Below are positions 53,601 through 62,066 of a stretch of DNA of 64,000 nt, piece after piece. The DNA lies in NCBI RefSeq assembly GCF_004745825.1, contig NZ_SRLA01000003.1, positions 124,001 through 188,000 of the forward strand. The letters run 5' to 3'. This DNA is from Hymenobacter fodinae (GTDB lineage Bacteria; Bacteroidota; Bacteroidia; Cytophagales; Hymenobacteraceae). Made by a program: the position numbers and the translations under genes. Numbering within the stretch: the first letter of the stretch is position 1; each line of letters starts with the position of its first letter. The notes beneath the pieces are model-generated. The model was not told the DNA's origin. It was given only the letters and a program-made list of their open reading frames with translations, and made no database searches.

Positions 53601-53829
53601 CAACGGTGGTGCCTTTTACAACGATGGTCACGCCGGGTAGCGGATCACCGTTTGATTGGACTACTCGTCCTGAAACTGGCACATCGGCGAAGGCCATGCG
53701 CTCGGGTGCCAGACTTGCCAGCGGGGAGACTTCAGCGGCGGCGGCCGGAGCCGCTAACACCGGCAAGCCGGCTGCTGATAGCCACACGGCCCGCCGCAGC
53801 AATGCATTGGTGTAGAAAGGTTGATTCAT
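50695..53829 (-). CDS. SusC/RagA-family TonB-linked outer-membrane transporter
   Basis: A 1044-residue protein. Signal peptide (1 to about 33), CarboxypepD_reg domain (about 52-125; GRVVQSNGDPLPGVTIVVKGTTVG), plug (about 130-245; VVVGYGTQERGSVTGAISSV, AIRVRGITSAGNNNPLYVVDGFP, LKDASATAIYGVRAANGVVIITTKRG) and a large beta barrel ending in NIGF. It imports glycan fragments delivered by SusD, powered by TonB. It heads the SusC-SusD-PKD-GH16 operon. The 785-base upstream region separates it from the 7TM sensor gene on the same strand. Confidence 0.96.
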   Translation of the reverse strand: MNQPFYTNALLRRAVWLSAAGLPVLAAPAAAAEVSPLASLAPERMAFADVPVSGRVVQSNGDPLPGVTIVVKGTTVGTSTDANGNFSLNAPEGSTLVISYVGFSRKEVPVTGATSNISVTLTEDSRALSEVVVVGYGTQERGSVTGAISSVGSADIVRQPVPDVTQAIQGKVSGVTITSNGGAPGGAAGTAIRVRGITSAGNNNPLYVVDGFPLPDGGDNQLNAISPNDIETIDILKDASATAIYGVRAANGVVIITTKRGKAGKTTFNLDAYRGVQTVARKLDLLNAEEYATINNESLLAAGKPIALDKLRDPSTLGEGTDWQDLLFRRAKIQNYSLSATGGSEKARFALSGTYFQQDGIILGTNFERFTLRANGDVQIGKMLKIGNSISLTHLNDRQVTSNNGEYGAVQQLLRIPPTVQAYRPDGYWYQPNSANDNFTEENPLATSQRVNQRFNRNRAITTFFAELEPVKGLRFRTNVGADLIFDNFNSFAPRGPELAGYTQRYITAGASATSSYAPSYLIENTATYDHLFADKHQVTLLLGQSAQEFNYSNVEAYRTGYLRNDLQTINAGPINTLLANAGTLDPTPRRLASYFGRLNYEFGGKYIFQAIARYDGSSRFQPGEKFGFFPGASVGWRISEEDFLKGSSVISNLKLRAGYGRVGNELNAGRFAYLYAINFGITYPLGPDGAINTGGAPTRLANPKLRWEYNDQANIGLDMGFLENRFEASIDLYNRNSPNLIAGVPPSLVSGTYESVNANAASAYNRGIDFSFTSHNFTGVDQGLNWTTTLNVSAFKTRLESLGAGVPYNGLGSLSGTIVRYDINQPFGSFYGYVAEGLFQTPEDVKNAPTQQPGTAPGDIRFKDINGDGVITDLDRTFIGNPNPNFSFGLTNTLNYKNFDLSFFIQGVQGNDVYNLNRYITESALYSTTNGTTRILNRWTGPGTSNDIPRAINGDPNNNLRVSTHYIEDGSYVRLKNLTFGYTLPKTLMSRISATQLRVYFTAQNLLTLTKYTGYDPEVSASGVDLGIYPQARVFMGGINIGF

Positions 53830-54613
53830 ATGATTGTGTGGGAATTGTGGGTAAGATCAAGGGAAGGCAAATCAATTAAGATGTGCGCGGGTACTTCTGG
53901 TTGTTAGAAGTAAGACTACTCGGTAGCGTGAGCAAATTGGTGTGAAGGTGCCTGACAAACAGCAGCCAAAATGCTACTGGCCTAGATGTATCACAGTGAT
54001 GTAGTGGAATGGCCTAGACCTGGTGTAAAGCGGGTTACCAAGTGTGACGGAGCAGCATTTGTGAGGCACTACTGCAATGCAGTCTAGAAGCGGGTTAGCA
54101 CAACAATAATTAGGGCTTACTATAAAAATATATACCGTGAGTGAGTACTCAACACCCTGCTCTGTATACAGCCTTATTGCCCAAAGCATGGCGCCTCTAG
54201 CAGTAACATACCCAATAGCAATAAGGGTGCTGCTGGGCATTTAGAGGTTAATTGATCAGTGGAAGATCTAATATGAGCCGAGTAGCGAAGCGTAAACTGG
54301 CTGAGGCTGTAGGCTACTCCTATAGGGGTAGACAGTAGTTGAGGGAAGGTGGGCATGGGTCGGGGGGAATGCCCAAATATATCCGACCTTGTTTGGCAAA
54401 TGCAATAGCTAAATCTGCCTGAAAACGTCAGAAACACCATTTTTCATATTGCTAACAAGACCATTATACGCTTACTACACACGCATAATACAACGGATAA
54501 GGGCCATCTGCTGTGCTAATGCCATTTATCCGTGCAGCTTGATTCACGTAAAAAACAATCAAGAAATTAGACTTATTGAGCTATTTTTTTGAAAAAAATT
54601 AACTGGCATTACC
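53830..54613. other. Upstream region of the SusC operon, no supported gene
   Basis: Lies between the end of the 7TM sensor gene and SusC. It is more AT-rich toward 54420-54600. Small frames here (88 residues or fewer) lack domains and are not accepted. It should hold the SusC promoter and any operator for the adjacent sensor; no clear TAnnTTTG match was picked on the minus strand. Confidence 0.45.
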
Positions 54614-56647
54614 CTAGAGCGTAACCTTTCTGTTTGAGGAACTAAGACTAGCTCTTTCTTCAGTACCCACTACCTCTTCTTCAACGATTCCAGTGGCATC
54701 TAACAGGACATGCGTCCAGTCTTCGTTCTCGTCATAGTCAGGTGCTTGTCGGCGCCGGCGCATGGCTTCTGTCACCTTTTGGCTAAAGCTCCAACACGTT
54801 CCTTGACGCAGATCTAGGACTCTTGATAGCTCCTGTGAAGTATAGTTGCCCTTGTGCGTGTAGACCAGAAAAACCGCGTAGAAGGCCTTGATAATTGAGA
54901 ACTTACACTTCTGCAGTAAGGTGTACGCCGTGGCCGATTCGACATACCGACACCGGGTACAGCGCCGGGAGTGTGGCTCTCTTCCGTCGCAATACTTTTC
55001 GTGACCACACTTGCGGCACTGGAAAGTGTTAGCCCATTTCAGGTTAGCCAAATAAACCAAACAGGCCTCCTTATCGGGATAGATTTGACTGAACTCGCCA
55101 AAATCGACTTCTTTAGATAACACCCGGGCCGTTTTGGCTTCTTGCAGGTCGCGCTGCAAATCAGTATTCAATTTCTCAATTGCGGCTGACTGCAAAGCTA
55201 GTAACCCATTGGCCTGCAGCAGTTCTCTGTTTTGAGCGCTGATAGTATCACTTTGGCGACGCAATTCCTCGGTGCGTAGCGCAACCAGACTTTCAAGCTC
55301 GGTGTTCAGTTGGTCTTTTAGCTCTTGGTTGCGCTTTAATTGCTCCACAAGCCGGTCCTGAGCCAGATGTTTCTTCCGGAGCTGCTTCACTAATTTTTCC
55401 TGCGCCCTGATAGTCAAGTCCTTGATACCCTTTATCTTCTCTCCTAGGGCATAGGAAAGTACCACTACTTCCACTACAAACGCGGCATTCATGCTATACA
55501 CCGTAGCTGTATTCGTGAAGGTATCAATACCCAGCTTGCGCAGAATAAGGAAGCCCACACTCACCGCCACCATGGCGTGAGCTAGTAAGAAGTAACCGGC
55601 GGGGCGAAACCCGCGCTGCCAAATTCGGAAGGCGAGGTAATAAATCATGCCGTATGGCAGCAGATACAGCCAGAAGCCGAGCCCTGAGTTTAGCCAAATT
55701 GTGTCTAGCAATAATGCCGCAACGCTGAGCAGTACCACTGCCCGCACCCATTGATCGTAGTGGGGCAGGCGCTGTGGCGCATCGAGAAACTGGCGCGCGT
55801 AGTAACTGAATGTGAGTAACAGCAGTATGGGTGAACCAGCAATAATCATCTGATTCAGAGTAGGATAGCCCGGCCACAAGTACTGAAACCCTAGGCCATC
55901 CTCTGACAAGAACATTAGGCTTGAACTCAATACATACACCACGTAGCGCAGGTATGTCTGCTCGCCAATGAACACGTACAGGCACAGATTATAGATAACC
56001 ATAATCAGGAGGATGCCATAGAAGCCGCCCAACAGCCCATATTCGGCCTGAAAGTGAACTGCCAGCATCTGCTCAGTGCGTAACCGACTTAGAAAGCTGG
56101 TTTTGGAGTTAGAGCGCAGGCGCAGGTAAAACACCTGTGTTTGGTCGGGCTCCAACGCTAGCCGGAACAAGAAGTTTTTATAGGGGAAACGGCGCGAAGT
56201 CAGAGGTTGGTCGGCACCCGTGTGAACTGCATTCCGCCCGTTTTCTGCCGAAGGAAAGAAGGCAATGTCGTTGAGATGTGAATCAAAGAGCTCAAAATAC
56301 CAGTGCTGAGCGAGTGGCCCTTCAGCTCTTACTACTAGGCGTAGCCAATAGGCTGCCCCAGGATGCTCCATGTTGGTGGGCAGCTTATCACCACGCTCGA
56401 AGGCCGCAGCGTGCACAGGCTGTTGTACATCTGCCAGTGTTAGTTGGCCCGATGGGTCTTCCAGGATGCTGTAAAAGCGAGGCTCGATAAAGAGTTCTTC
56501 CAAATTAGGTCGTACGCGCAGGGTATCGGGGGCAGAAGATTGAGCGGCAGCCTTGCTCTGCAGAGAAACCAAGAGCAGCACGCCCAAGAGCAGAGCAGTT
56601 GCCCAACTGCTTCGAAGCAAAGAGAAATTGCGAAAAATGAGCCTCAT
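54614..56647 (-). CDS. 7TMR-DISM membrane sensor with transposase-like zinc-ribbon/HTH C-terminus
   Basis: The start at 56647 (MRLIFRNF) leaves a signal peptide (1 to about 36); the upstream start at 56758 overlaps the GH5 gene. The product has 677 residues: an extracellular 7TMR-DISMED2-like domain (about 40-190; AYWLRLVVRAEG, HWYFELFDSHLNDIAFF), seven membrane helices (about 205-400), a coiled coil (about 410-520; LVALRTEELRRQSDTI) and a cytoplasmic end that resembles the N-terminal part of IS1595-type transposases: FSQIYPDKEACLVYLANLKW, a CxxC...CxxC ribbon (FQCRKCGHEKYC, RRCTRCRY) and an HTH-like stretch (NYTSQELSRVLDLRQGTCW). No transposase DDE domain is present. It may act as a one-component membrane regulator of the adjacent utilization locus. 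Confidence 0.85.
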   Translation of the reverse strand: MRLIFRNFSLLRSSWATALLLGVLLLVSLQSKAAAQSSAPDTLRVRPNLEELFIEPRFYSILEDPSGQLTLADVQQPVHAAAFERGDKLPTNMEHPGAAYWLRLVVRAEGPLAQHWYFELFDSHLNDIAFFPSAENGRNAVHTGADQPLTSRRFPYKNFLFRLALEPDQTQVFYLRLRSNSKTSFLSRLRTEQMLAVHFQAEYGLLGGFYGILLIMVIYNLCLYVFIGEQTYLRYVVYVLSSSLMFLSEDGLGFQYLWPGYPTLNQMIIAGSPILLLLTFSYYARQFLDAPQRLPHYDQWVRAVVLLSVAALLLDTIWLNSGLGFWLYLLPYGMIYYLAFRIWQRGFRPAGYFLLAHAMVAVSVGFLILRKLGIDTFTNTATVYSMNAAFVVEVVVLSYALGEKIKGIKDLTIRAQEKLVKQLRKKHLAQDRLVEQLKRNQELKDQLNTELESLVALRTEELRRQSDTISAQNRELLQANGLLALQSAAIEKLNTDLQRDLQEAKTARVLSKEVDFGEFSQIYPDKEACLVYLANLKWANTFQCRKCGHEKYCDGREPHSRRCTRCRYVESATAYTLLQKCKFSIIKAFYAVFLVYTHKGNYTSQELSRVLDLRQGTCWSFSQKVTEAMRRRRQAPDYDENEDWTHVLLDATGIVEEEVVGTEERASLSSSNRKVTL

Positions 56648-56684
56648 CGTACTTTCCAAGGTAAGAAAAAGTAACGCAGTTGCT

Positions 56685-58556
56685 TTACTGACCGCCAGCC
56701 GACGTTGTCCCCGCTGCTTCGAAACGCATCCAGCTGATTTGACTGACTGGCTGCTCAATCAGCAGTCGTAATTGATGTTGGCCCGCCGGAAGGAATGGGG
56801 TTTTTACCGCTACAGTTGTCCATTCTCCGGCCGTTGCAGCAGAAGCAATTGGCACGGAAACCAGCTTATTACCATCCAGTTGTAAACTTAACAGACCCGG
56901 AGCAGTACCTTTCTGTACTCGCATTTGCAGAGTATACTCTCCTGCCGACTTCACCTTCACGGTATACTTAAGCCATTCGCCTGCGGCCAAGTGGCCTACA
57001 GCATAAGAGGCTGCTGGTGAGTTAGTATTCACTTTTATATCAACCCCATCGTTACGATACTCCCCACCCTGATTCCAGGGAGTATTGTCGCGGTAATCTA
57101 CCTTGGCCGAGAACTCATCGTGGTAGGCCACCTCAGCTCGTCCCAAATCATAGTCAGCAGCTTGGATTGTGCCGGGAATCGACAGGGCTGCAAAAGGCGC
57201 TTGGAACGTAGCTGGCTGGGTAAGAGCAGCAATTACGTCGCGGTTAGGTTGGCAATTGGCGTACTGCACGTTACGCAGTAAAGCAGCCCGCCCCTGGGGC
57301 GTCAGAATGCTACCATAAGGCTTTACTCGGAGCAAGCTGGTTGGTCCATCCACCCGTTTCAAGGTCCAGTGGCACCAGCCAATATTCTGAGCGTTTAGGC
57401 CCTGCACGGCCGCCACAAACCACTCGTTGGAGTTTTCACCGGTCTCCCCTACCCACACTGGCACCTGCCACCGGTCGCGAAAAGCAGCTAAGTTGTGCAG
57501 CAGGTTGATTTGGTTTGGGTTGCTGTCGGCGGTTTCGGGTGTGTTAGGGCACCAGTAGCGGTGGGCATTGTAGGCCAGGTTACTCTTGTCTTGAATGGCG
57601 AGCTTATCAGGCGTTAGATTAGTGTACTCATTACCGTAGCCATTGCCCTCCAACAGAAGTAAATGCTTATCGTTTTGTGCCCGAACCGCATTGATTAGGC
57701 GGGAATATAGAGCACTCAACTCCTGATTATCAGCCGACATCCCATTGGCCACATTTAAGTTATGGGGCTCATTGATAAGGTCGTACATGGCCACTCGCGC
57801 ATCGTTCTTGTAACGCGCCGATAGTTTCTCCCATAACCGCACGGTCATGTCCTGGTAAATAGGCCGGCCCTTGGCATCGCGCCGCTTCCACAGGTCCAAA
57901 GAGACAAAGTTGTCGTTGATATTACGGTCGGTGCCCTGCCCGCCGGGGGCGGCGTGCAAGTCCAGAATTACATACAGCTTGTTGGCCGCGCACCAGCTTA
58001 GTACGTTGTCGATGAAGCGAAAACCATCTAAGTTCTTGTCGTCTGTGAACAGCTGATTTTGATCGTACCAAGTGCTCAGTTGCTGAACGTAGCCATCAAC
58101 GTTCTTTGGGCTGAGCATGGCTTGTGTGCGGGCGTGCCGTTGGGCGGCTGTCAGGAATAAATCATAATGGAAAGGCAGCCGCACGCAGTTAAACCCTTGC
58201 TTAGCAATGAAATCAATATCAGCCTTAGTGATAAAATTGGCTCTATACTGCCGATAGAATTCCTCCATCTGCGCTTCCGGCATCGTGCGGAGCATGCCCT
58301 GCTTAATTCGCCATTGACAGTTAAGCGAGTCGGTCTGGAGGATATAACTTTCTTGAAGCAGCCAGCCGCCCACATTGAAGCCTCGCAACACCACTTGCTT
58401 CCCGCTGGCATCTACCATTTGGGCTCCCTTGGCCCGCAGAAAGCTGAGTTGCTGCGCTTTCGCAGTAAAACCGAAAACCGTAGCGGCTAATAACAGAACG
58501 CCAGAGAACGTAGTGCGAAGCCTACGCTGCGGCTTTGAAAAGCTTGAGCCATTCAT
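56685..58556 (-). CDS. GH5-family glucanase with C-terminal CBM6
   Basis: A 623-residue secreted protein (signal peptide about 1-34, ending FTAKAQ). The GH5 core (about 40-430) has QVVLRGFNVGGWLLQE, FNCVRLPFHYD, YVILDLHAAPGG, the acid/base Glu in YDLINEPHN and the nucleophile Glu in WVGETGEN. The C-terminal about 130 residues (QAADYDLGRAEVAYHDE, AAGEWLKYTVKVKSAGEYTLQMRV) form a CBM6-like carbohydrate-binding module. The enzyme would cut beta-glucan chains. It lies 37 bases upstream of the 7TM sensor and may be co-transcribed with it. Confidence 0.9.
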   Translation of the reverse strand: MNGSSFSKPQRRLRTTFSGVLLLAATVFGFTAKAQQLSFLRAKGAQMVDASGKQVVLRGFNVGGWLLQESYILQTDSLNCQWRIKQGMLRTMPEAQMEEFYRQYRANFITKADIDFIAKQGFNCVRLPFHYDLFLTAAQRHARTQAMLSPKNVDGYVQQLSTWYDQNQLFTDDKNLDGFRFIDNVLSWCAANKLYVILDLHAAPGGQGTDRNINDNFVSLDLWKRRDAKGRPIYQDMTVRLWEKLSARYKNDARVAMYDLINEPHNLNVANGMSADNQELSALYSRLINAVRAQNDKHLLLLEGNGYGNEYTNLTPDKLAIQDKSNLAYNAHRYWCPNTPETADSNPNQINLLHNLAAFRDRWQVPVWVGETGENSNEWFVAAVQGLNAQNIGWCHWTLKRVDGPTSLLRVKPYGSILTPQGRAALLRNVQYANCQPNRDVIAALTQPATFQAPFAALSIPGTIQAADYDLGRAEVAYHDEFSAKVDYRDNTPWNQGGEYRNDGVDIKVNTNSPAASYAVGHLAAGEWLKYTVKVKSAGEYTLQMRVQKGTAPGLLSLQLDGNKLVSVPIASAATAGEWTTVAVKTPFLPAGQHQLRLLIEQPVSQISWMRFEAAGTTSAGGQ

Positions 58557-59433
58557 AAGTACTGATTGCTTGGGGTGAATGAGAATAAGCCAGCGAAAAA
58601 AACGGGGAGGAGATGCTCCGCCCCGTTTCCGCCGTTATCACACTTCATTGCACGTTTATATTTCTCATCTGCTCATGACCCAGGTAGGCATACCATGAGA
58701 GGGTAGGCCGCGGGGCCTACGTGTTGTTCAGACCCAATGGCGCTTACTGAAGTATAGCAGCTAGCGTGCACCGGGCTCGTATATAACCAAGAAGAAAAGG
58801 AGGCCTGGGGCGAACAAATTGTCGCCGGAGCAGAGAGTTACTAGGCGTGCATACTGCACTGCCAAGTAGTTGGGTCAGCATGAAGCCAGATGATGGCGCA
58901 GCAGCTAAGGCCCAGGCAAGTGACTTATTTACTTACACCTCTCTTCACTGAATGGCGCAAGTGGCCTAGCCGAAAGTAGTATTTGTTGTGTTCATGGATG
59001 GGGTGGGATGTTGGAGAGAAAGGATGGACCCACTCACGTAGTAAAGCATGACGCGAGCAGTAATAGAGCGGATGCCACGGAGCTTGGATTGCAAACTCAC
59101 TGAGGCGGATAAGGAAGAAGACGCTGGTGGCCAAAGGCCAGCTCACGAGGAGCCATAGGTGCGTTACTTGCCTTAGTTGTGACCAAATATATTGGAGCTG
59201 GGTAGTAAAAAGCAAACCCTAAATCTCGGTTTGCGGGCAGCAAAGGCTATTTTTCATCTATTTAACATTTTACTTATACACTTACGACACACGCTCAGAA
59301 GCTATAGAACCCAATAGTATATATCCAAACCCGCCACATCTATAGCTTGCTAGCTCAGATAAGAAACAATAGAATAAAACGATTTTTGCCTTACAAAACT
59401 TTAAACACGTAGGGTTGTGGGGTTGCTATGACC
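58557..59433. other. Intergenic region, no supported gene
   Basis: Between the GH5 gene start and the palindrome after GH3. A 96-residue minus-strand frame (58925-59215) has an odd composition and no domain and is not accepted. The part at 59230-59400 is AT-rich. No repeat or RNA gene was recognised. Confidence 0.45.
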
Positions 59434-59489
59434 GGTACAAAAACAAACCGGCGGACTGTTATAACAGTCCGCCGGTTTGTTTTTGTACC
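59434..59489. repeat. 56-bp perfect palindrome, probable bidirectional terminator
   Basis: Both 28-base halves are exact reverse complements with no loop (left half starts GGTACAAAAACAAACC, centre CTGTTA|TAACAG). It lies 66 bases past the stop of the GH3 gene. The A/T outer arms and G+C core fit an intrinsic terminator that works on both strands, but a stem this long and perfect is unusual. Confidence 0.8.
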
Positions 59490-59555
59490 TAAATGGCCAA
59501 TGTGGGTGCAGAATGTAAAGGTTCTGCCCGCATCAGTTCGGTACCTAGGCCAGTA

Positions 59556-61874
59556 CTATTGGGTCAGTTTGAAGGAGACCATTTGTACATCGCGGGAGTT
59601 GCCACCTACAAATACCTGGAAGTCGCCAGGCTCAGCCGCGAACTTGAGGTCGGCATTGTAGAACTTCAGGTCTTCGGGAGTGAGGCGGAAAGTAAGAGTG
59701 CGGCTCTCCCCTTTCTTCAGCATCACCTTCTGGAAGCCTTTCAGCTCTTTTACTGGCCTAGAGATAGAGCCCACCATATCACGGATATAAAGCTGGGCTA
59801 CTTCTTCGCCGTCGTAATTGCCGGTGTTCGTCACTGTTACTTTCACCTCCAGCGTGCCGTTCATAGGCAAGGTAGTCGTGCTCAACTCGGGCTTGCCGTA
59901 CTGGAAGGTGGTGTAGCTTAGCCCGTAGCCAAACGGATACAATGGGTCGTTGCTGACATCCATGTAGCGCGACTTGTACTTGTCCAGTGCTACCCCAGCG
60001 TAGGGCCGGCCGGTATTCTTGTGGTTGTAGTACAACGGCACCTGGCCTACGTGCTGCGGGAAGGTAGCCGTAAGCTTACCCGAGGGGTTATAGGCCCCGA
60101 ACAGTACATCAGCAATGGCGTTACCGGCCTGGGTACCAGCAAACCAGGTTTCCAGGATGGCATCGGCGTTCTGGTCTTCCCAGGGCAGGGTCATGGGGCG
60201 GCCGCTCATCAGCACGATAACCAGGGGCTTACCGGTTTTCTTCAGGGCCTTCAGCAGCTCCAGTTGCTGGCCCGGTAGGCCTATGTCGGCACGGCTGGCC
60301 GCCTCCCCTGTCATACCTTGGCTCTCACCCACGGCGGCCACAATTACGTCGGCACCCTGGGCGGCTTGCACTGCTTCCTGAATCATGGCCTCCGAGCTGC
60401 GCTTGTCCACGTTCAGCTCCCCACCATGGGCGTTGAGGCGGTCAATCATCTGCTGGTCGTCGGTGAAGTTGGCGCCCTGGGCCGTTATGATCTTCACGCC
60501 GTTGCCGGCCACGTTCCGGATACCTTGCTCCAACGATACGGCCTGCTTCCAGTCGCCGGCCCCGCTCCACGAGCCGATCATATCACGCTGCCGAGTAGCC
60601 AGGGGGCCCACCAACGCAATGGTGCCCGATTTCTTGAGCGGCAGCGCGTTGTTGCTGTTCTTGAGCAGCACCATGCTCTTGCGGGCAATGTCGCGGGCGT
60701 CGGCGATGAACTCCTTCTTCATCATGGTCGCCTTGGCCCGCTTCTCGTTGGTGTAGAGGTAGGGGTCTTTGAACAGGCCTAGCTTGTACTTGGCTTCCAG
60801 AATCCGGCGGCAAGCCAGGTCAATCTGCTCCTGCTTCACGGTGCCATCTTTCAGGTTTTGGGCCAGGTTTTTCAGGAATATCTCCCCTACCATGTCCTGA
60901 TCAATGCCTGCATTTAAGGCCAGCGCCGACACCTGGGCGTCGTCGCCCATGCCGTGGGCAGTCATTTCATTGATGGCAGTGTAGTCGGTAGCCACAAAAC
61001 CATCGAAGCCCCACTGGTTGCGCAGCAGCTCCGTCATCAGCCACTTGTTGCCGGTGGCCGGTACGCCGTTGATGTCATTAAACGACGACATCATGGAGCC
61101 AGCGCCAGCCTCCACGGCGGCTTTGTAGGGCGGCAGGTACTCGTTGTACATGCGCACCAGGCTCATATCGGTGGTGTTGTAGTCGCGGCCGGCTTCGGCG
61201 GCGCCGTAGAGCGCGAAGTGCTTCACGCAGGCCATCACGGTGTTGTTTTTGGTCAGGTCGGTGCCCTGGTAGCCGCGCACCATCACGCGGGCAATCTGCG
61301 AGCCCAGGTACGGATCTTCGCCCGAGCCTTCTGAGATGCGGCCCCAACGCGGGTCGCGGGCAATGTCTACCATGGGCGAGTACACCCAGTTGATGCCGTC
61401 GGCGGAGGCTTCTTCGGCGGCAATGCGGGCACTGCGCTCAATGGCCTGCAGGTCCCAGCTAGAAGCCAAGCCTAGGGCAATGGGGAAAATGGTGCGGTGC
61501 CCGTGAATTACGTCGTAACCAAACATAAGCGGAATGTGCAGGCGCGACTCCTTCACGGCCATTTCCTGGAGCTTGCGGGCGGCCTGGGGCGTGAACGTAT
61601 TCAGCACCGAGCCTACGTTGCCCTTGCGAATGTTGGCATCCACATCCTTGCTGACCACGGGGCCCGTCACGTCGAAGCCCACGGTAATCATGTTGAGCTG
61701 GCCGATTTTCTCCTCCAGCGTCATTTTCTGCATCAGGTCGCTGATGAACTTATTCATCTTCTGATCTTCGACCGTGGCGGCGGTGGCGGTAGTCAGATCG
61801 GCTTTGTGCGCTTGCAGTTGGGGTGTGAGCAACCCTAGCGACAGAAGCAGGGCAGTTCGGAAAACACGTTTCAT
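59556..61874 (-). CDS. GH3 beta-glucosidase
   Basis: The start at 61874 (MKRVFRTALLL) restores a signal peptide (about 1-23); the in-frame start at 61928 is less likely. The product has 772 residues with the three parts of BglX-type enzymes: the GH3 N-terminal barrel (GSGEDPYLGSQIARVMVRGYQG, the nucleophile Asp in GFDGFVATDYTAINEM), the C-terminal alpha/beta domain (LKNSNNALPLKKSGTIALVGPLA, VIVAAVGESQGMTGEAASR) and an Fn3-like end (VTVTNTGNYDGEEVAQLYI). It would release glucose from glucan oligomers in the periplasm. Confidence 0.94.
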   Translation of the reverse strand: MKRVFRTALLLSLGLLTPQLQAHKADLTTATAATVEDQKMNKFISDLMQKMTLEEKIGQLNMITVGFDVTGPVVSKDVDANIRKGNVGSVLNTFTPQAARKLQEMAVKESRLHIPLMFGYDVIHGHRTIFPIALGLASSWDLQAIERSARIAAEEASADGINWVYSPMVDIARDPRWGRISEGSGEDPYLGSQIARVMVRGYQGTDLTKNNTVMACVKHFALYGAAEAGRDYNTTDMSLVRMYNEYLPPYKAAVEAGAGSMMSSFNDINGVPATGNKWLMTELLRNQWGFDGFVATDYTAINEMTAHGMGDDAQVSALALNAGIDQDMVGEIFLKNLAQNLKDGTVKQEQIDLACRRILEAKYKLGLFKDPYLYTNEKRAKATMMKKEFIADARDIARKSMVLLKNSNNALPLKKSGTIALVGPLATRQRDMIGSWSGAGDWKQAVSLEQGIRNVAGNGVKIITAQGANFTDDQQMIDRLNAHGGELNVDKRSSEAMIQEAVQAAQGADVIVAAVGESQGMTGEAASRADIGLPGQQLELLKALKKTGKPLVIVLMSGRPMTLPWEDQNADAILETWFAGTQAGNAIADVLFGAYNPSGKLTATFPQHVGQVPLYYNHKNTGRPYAGVALDKYKSRYMDVSNDPLYPFGYGLSYTTFQYGKPELSTTTLPMNGTLEVKVTVTNTGNYDGEEVAQLYIRDMVGSISRPVKELKGFQKVMLKKGESRTLTFRLTPEDLKFYNADLKFAAEPGDFQVFVGGNSRDVQMVSFKLTQ

Positions 61875-62066
61875 ACGAGAATGGAAAGGGAAATTTAGAA
61901 TAGGCAAAATCAGAACACCGTAGGCCAAGCCTTTTTCAGACTTGCCACCCGAGCGTAAGACGGAAGCTTGCGCAGGCCATTAGGTTTGCGCTGCAACGTC
62001 AGCGCGCCAATTGCTTTGGCCCGGCATGGTTAATTACTCAGTACAGCATCAACGCAATCTTCAACG

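Noticed and set aside
54174..54440. 88-codon frames upstream of SusC
   Set aside because: Cys/Ser-rich shadow frames in a likely regulatory region.
58925..59215. 96-codon minus-strand frame between GH5 and GH3
   Set aside because: Odd Trp/His/Leu-rich composition, no motif, no clear start region.
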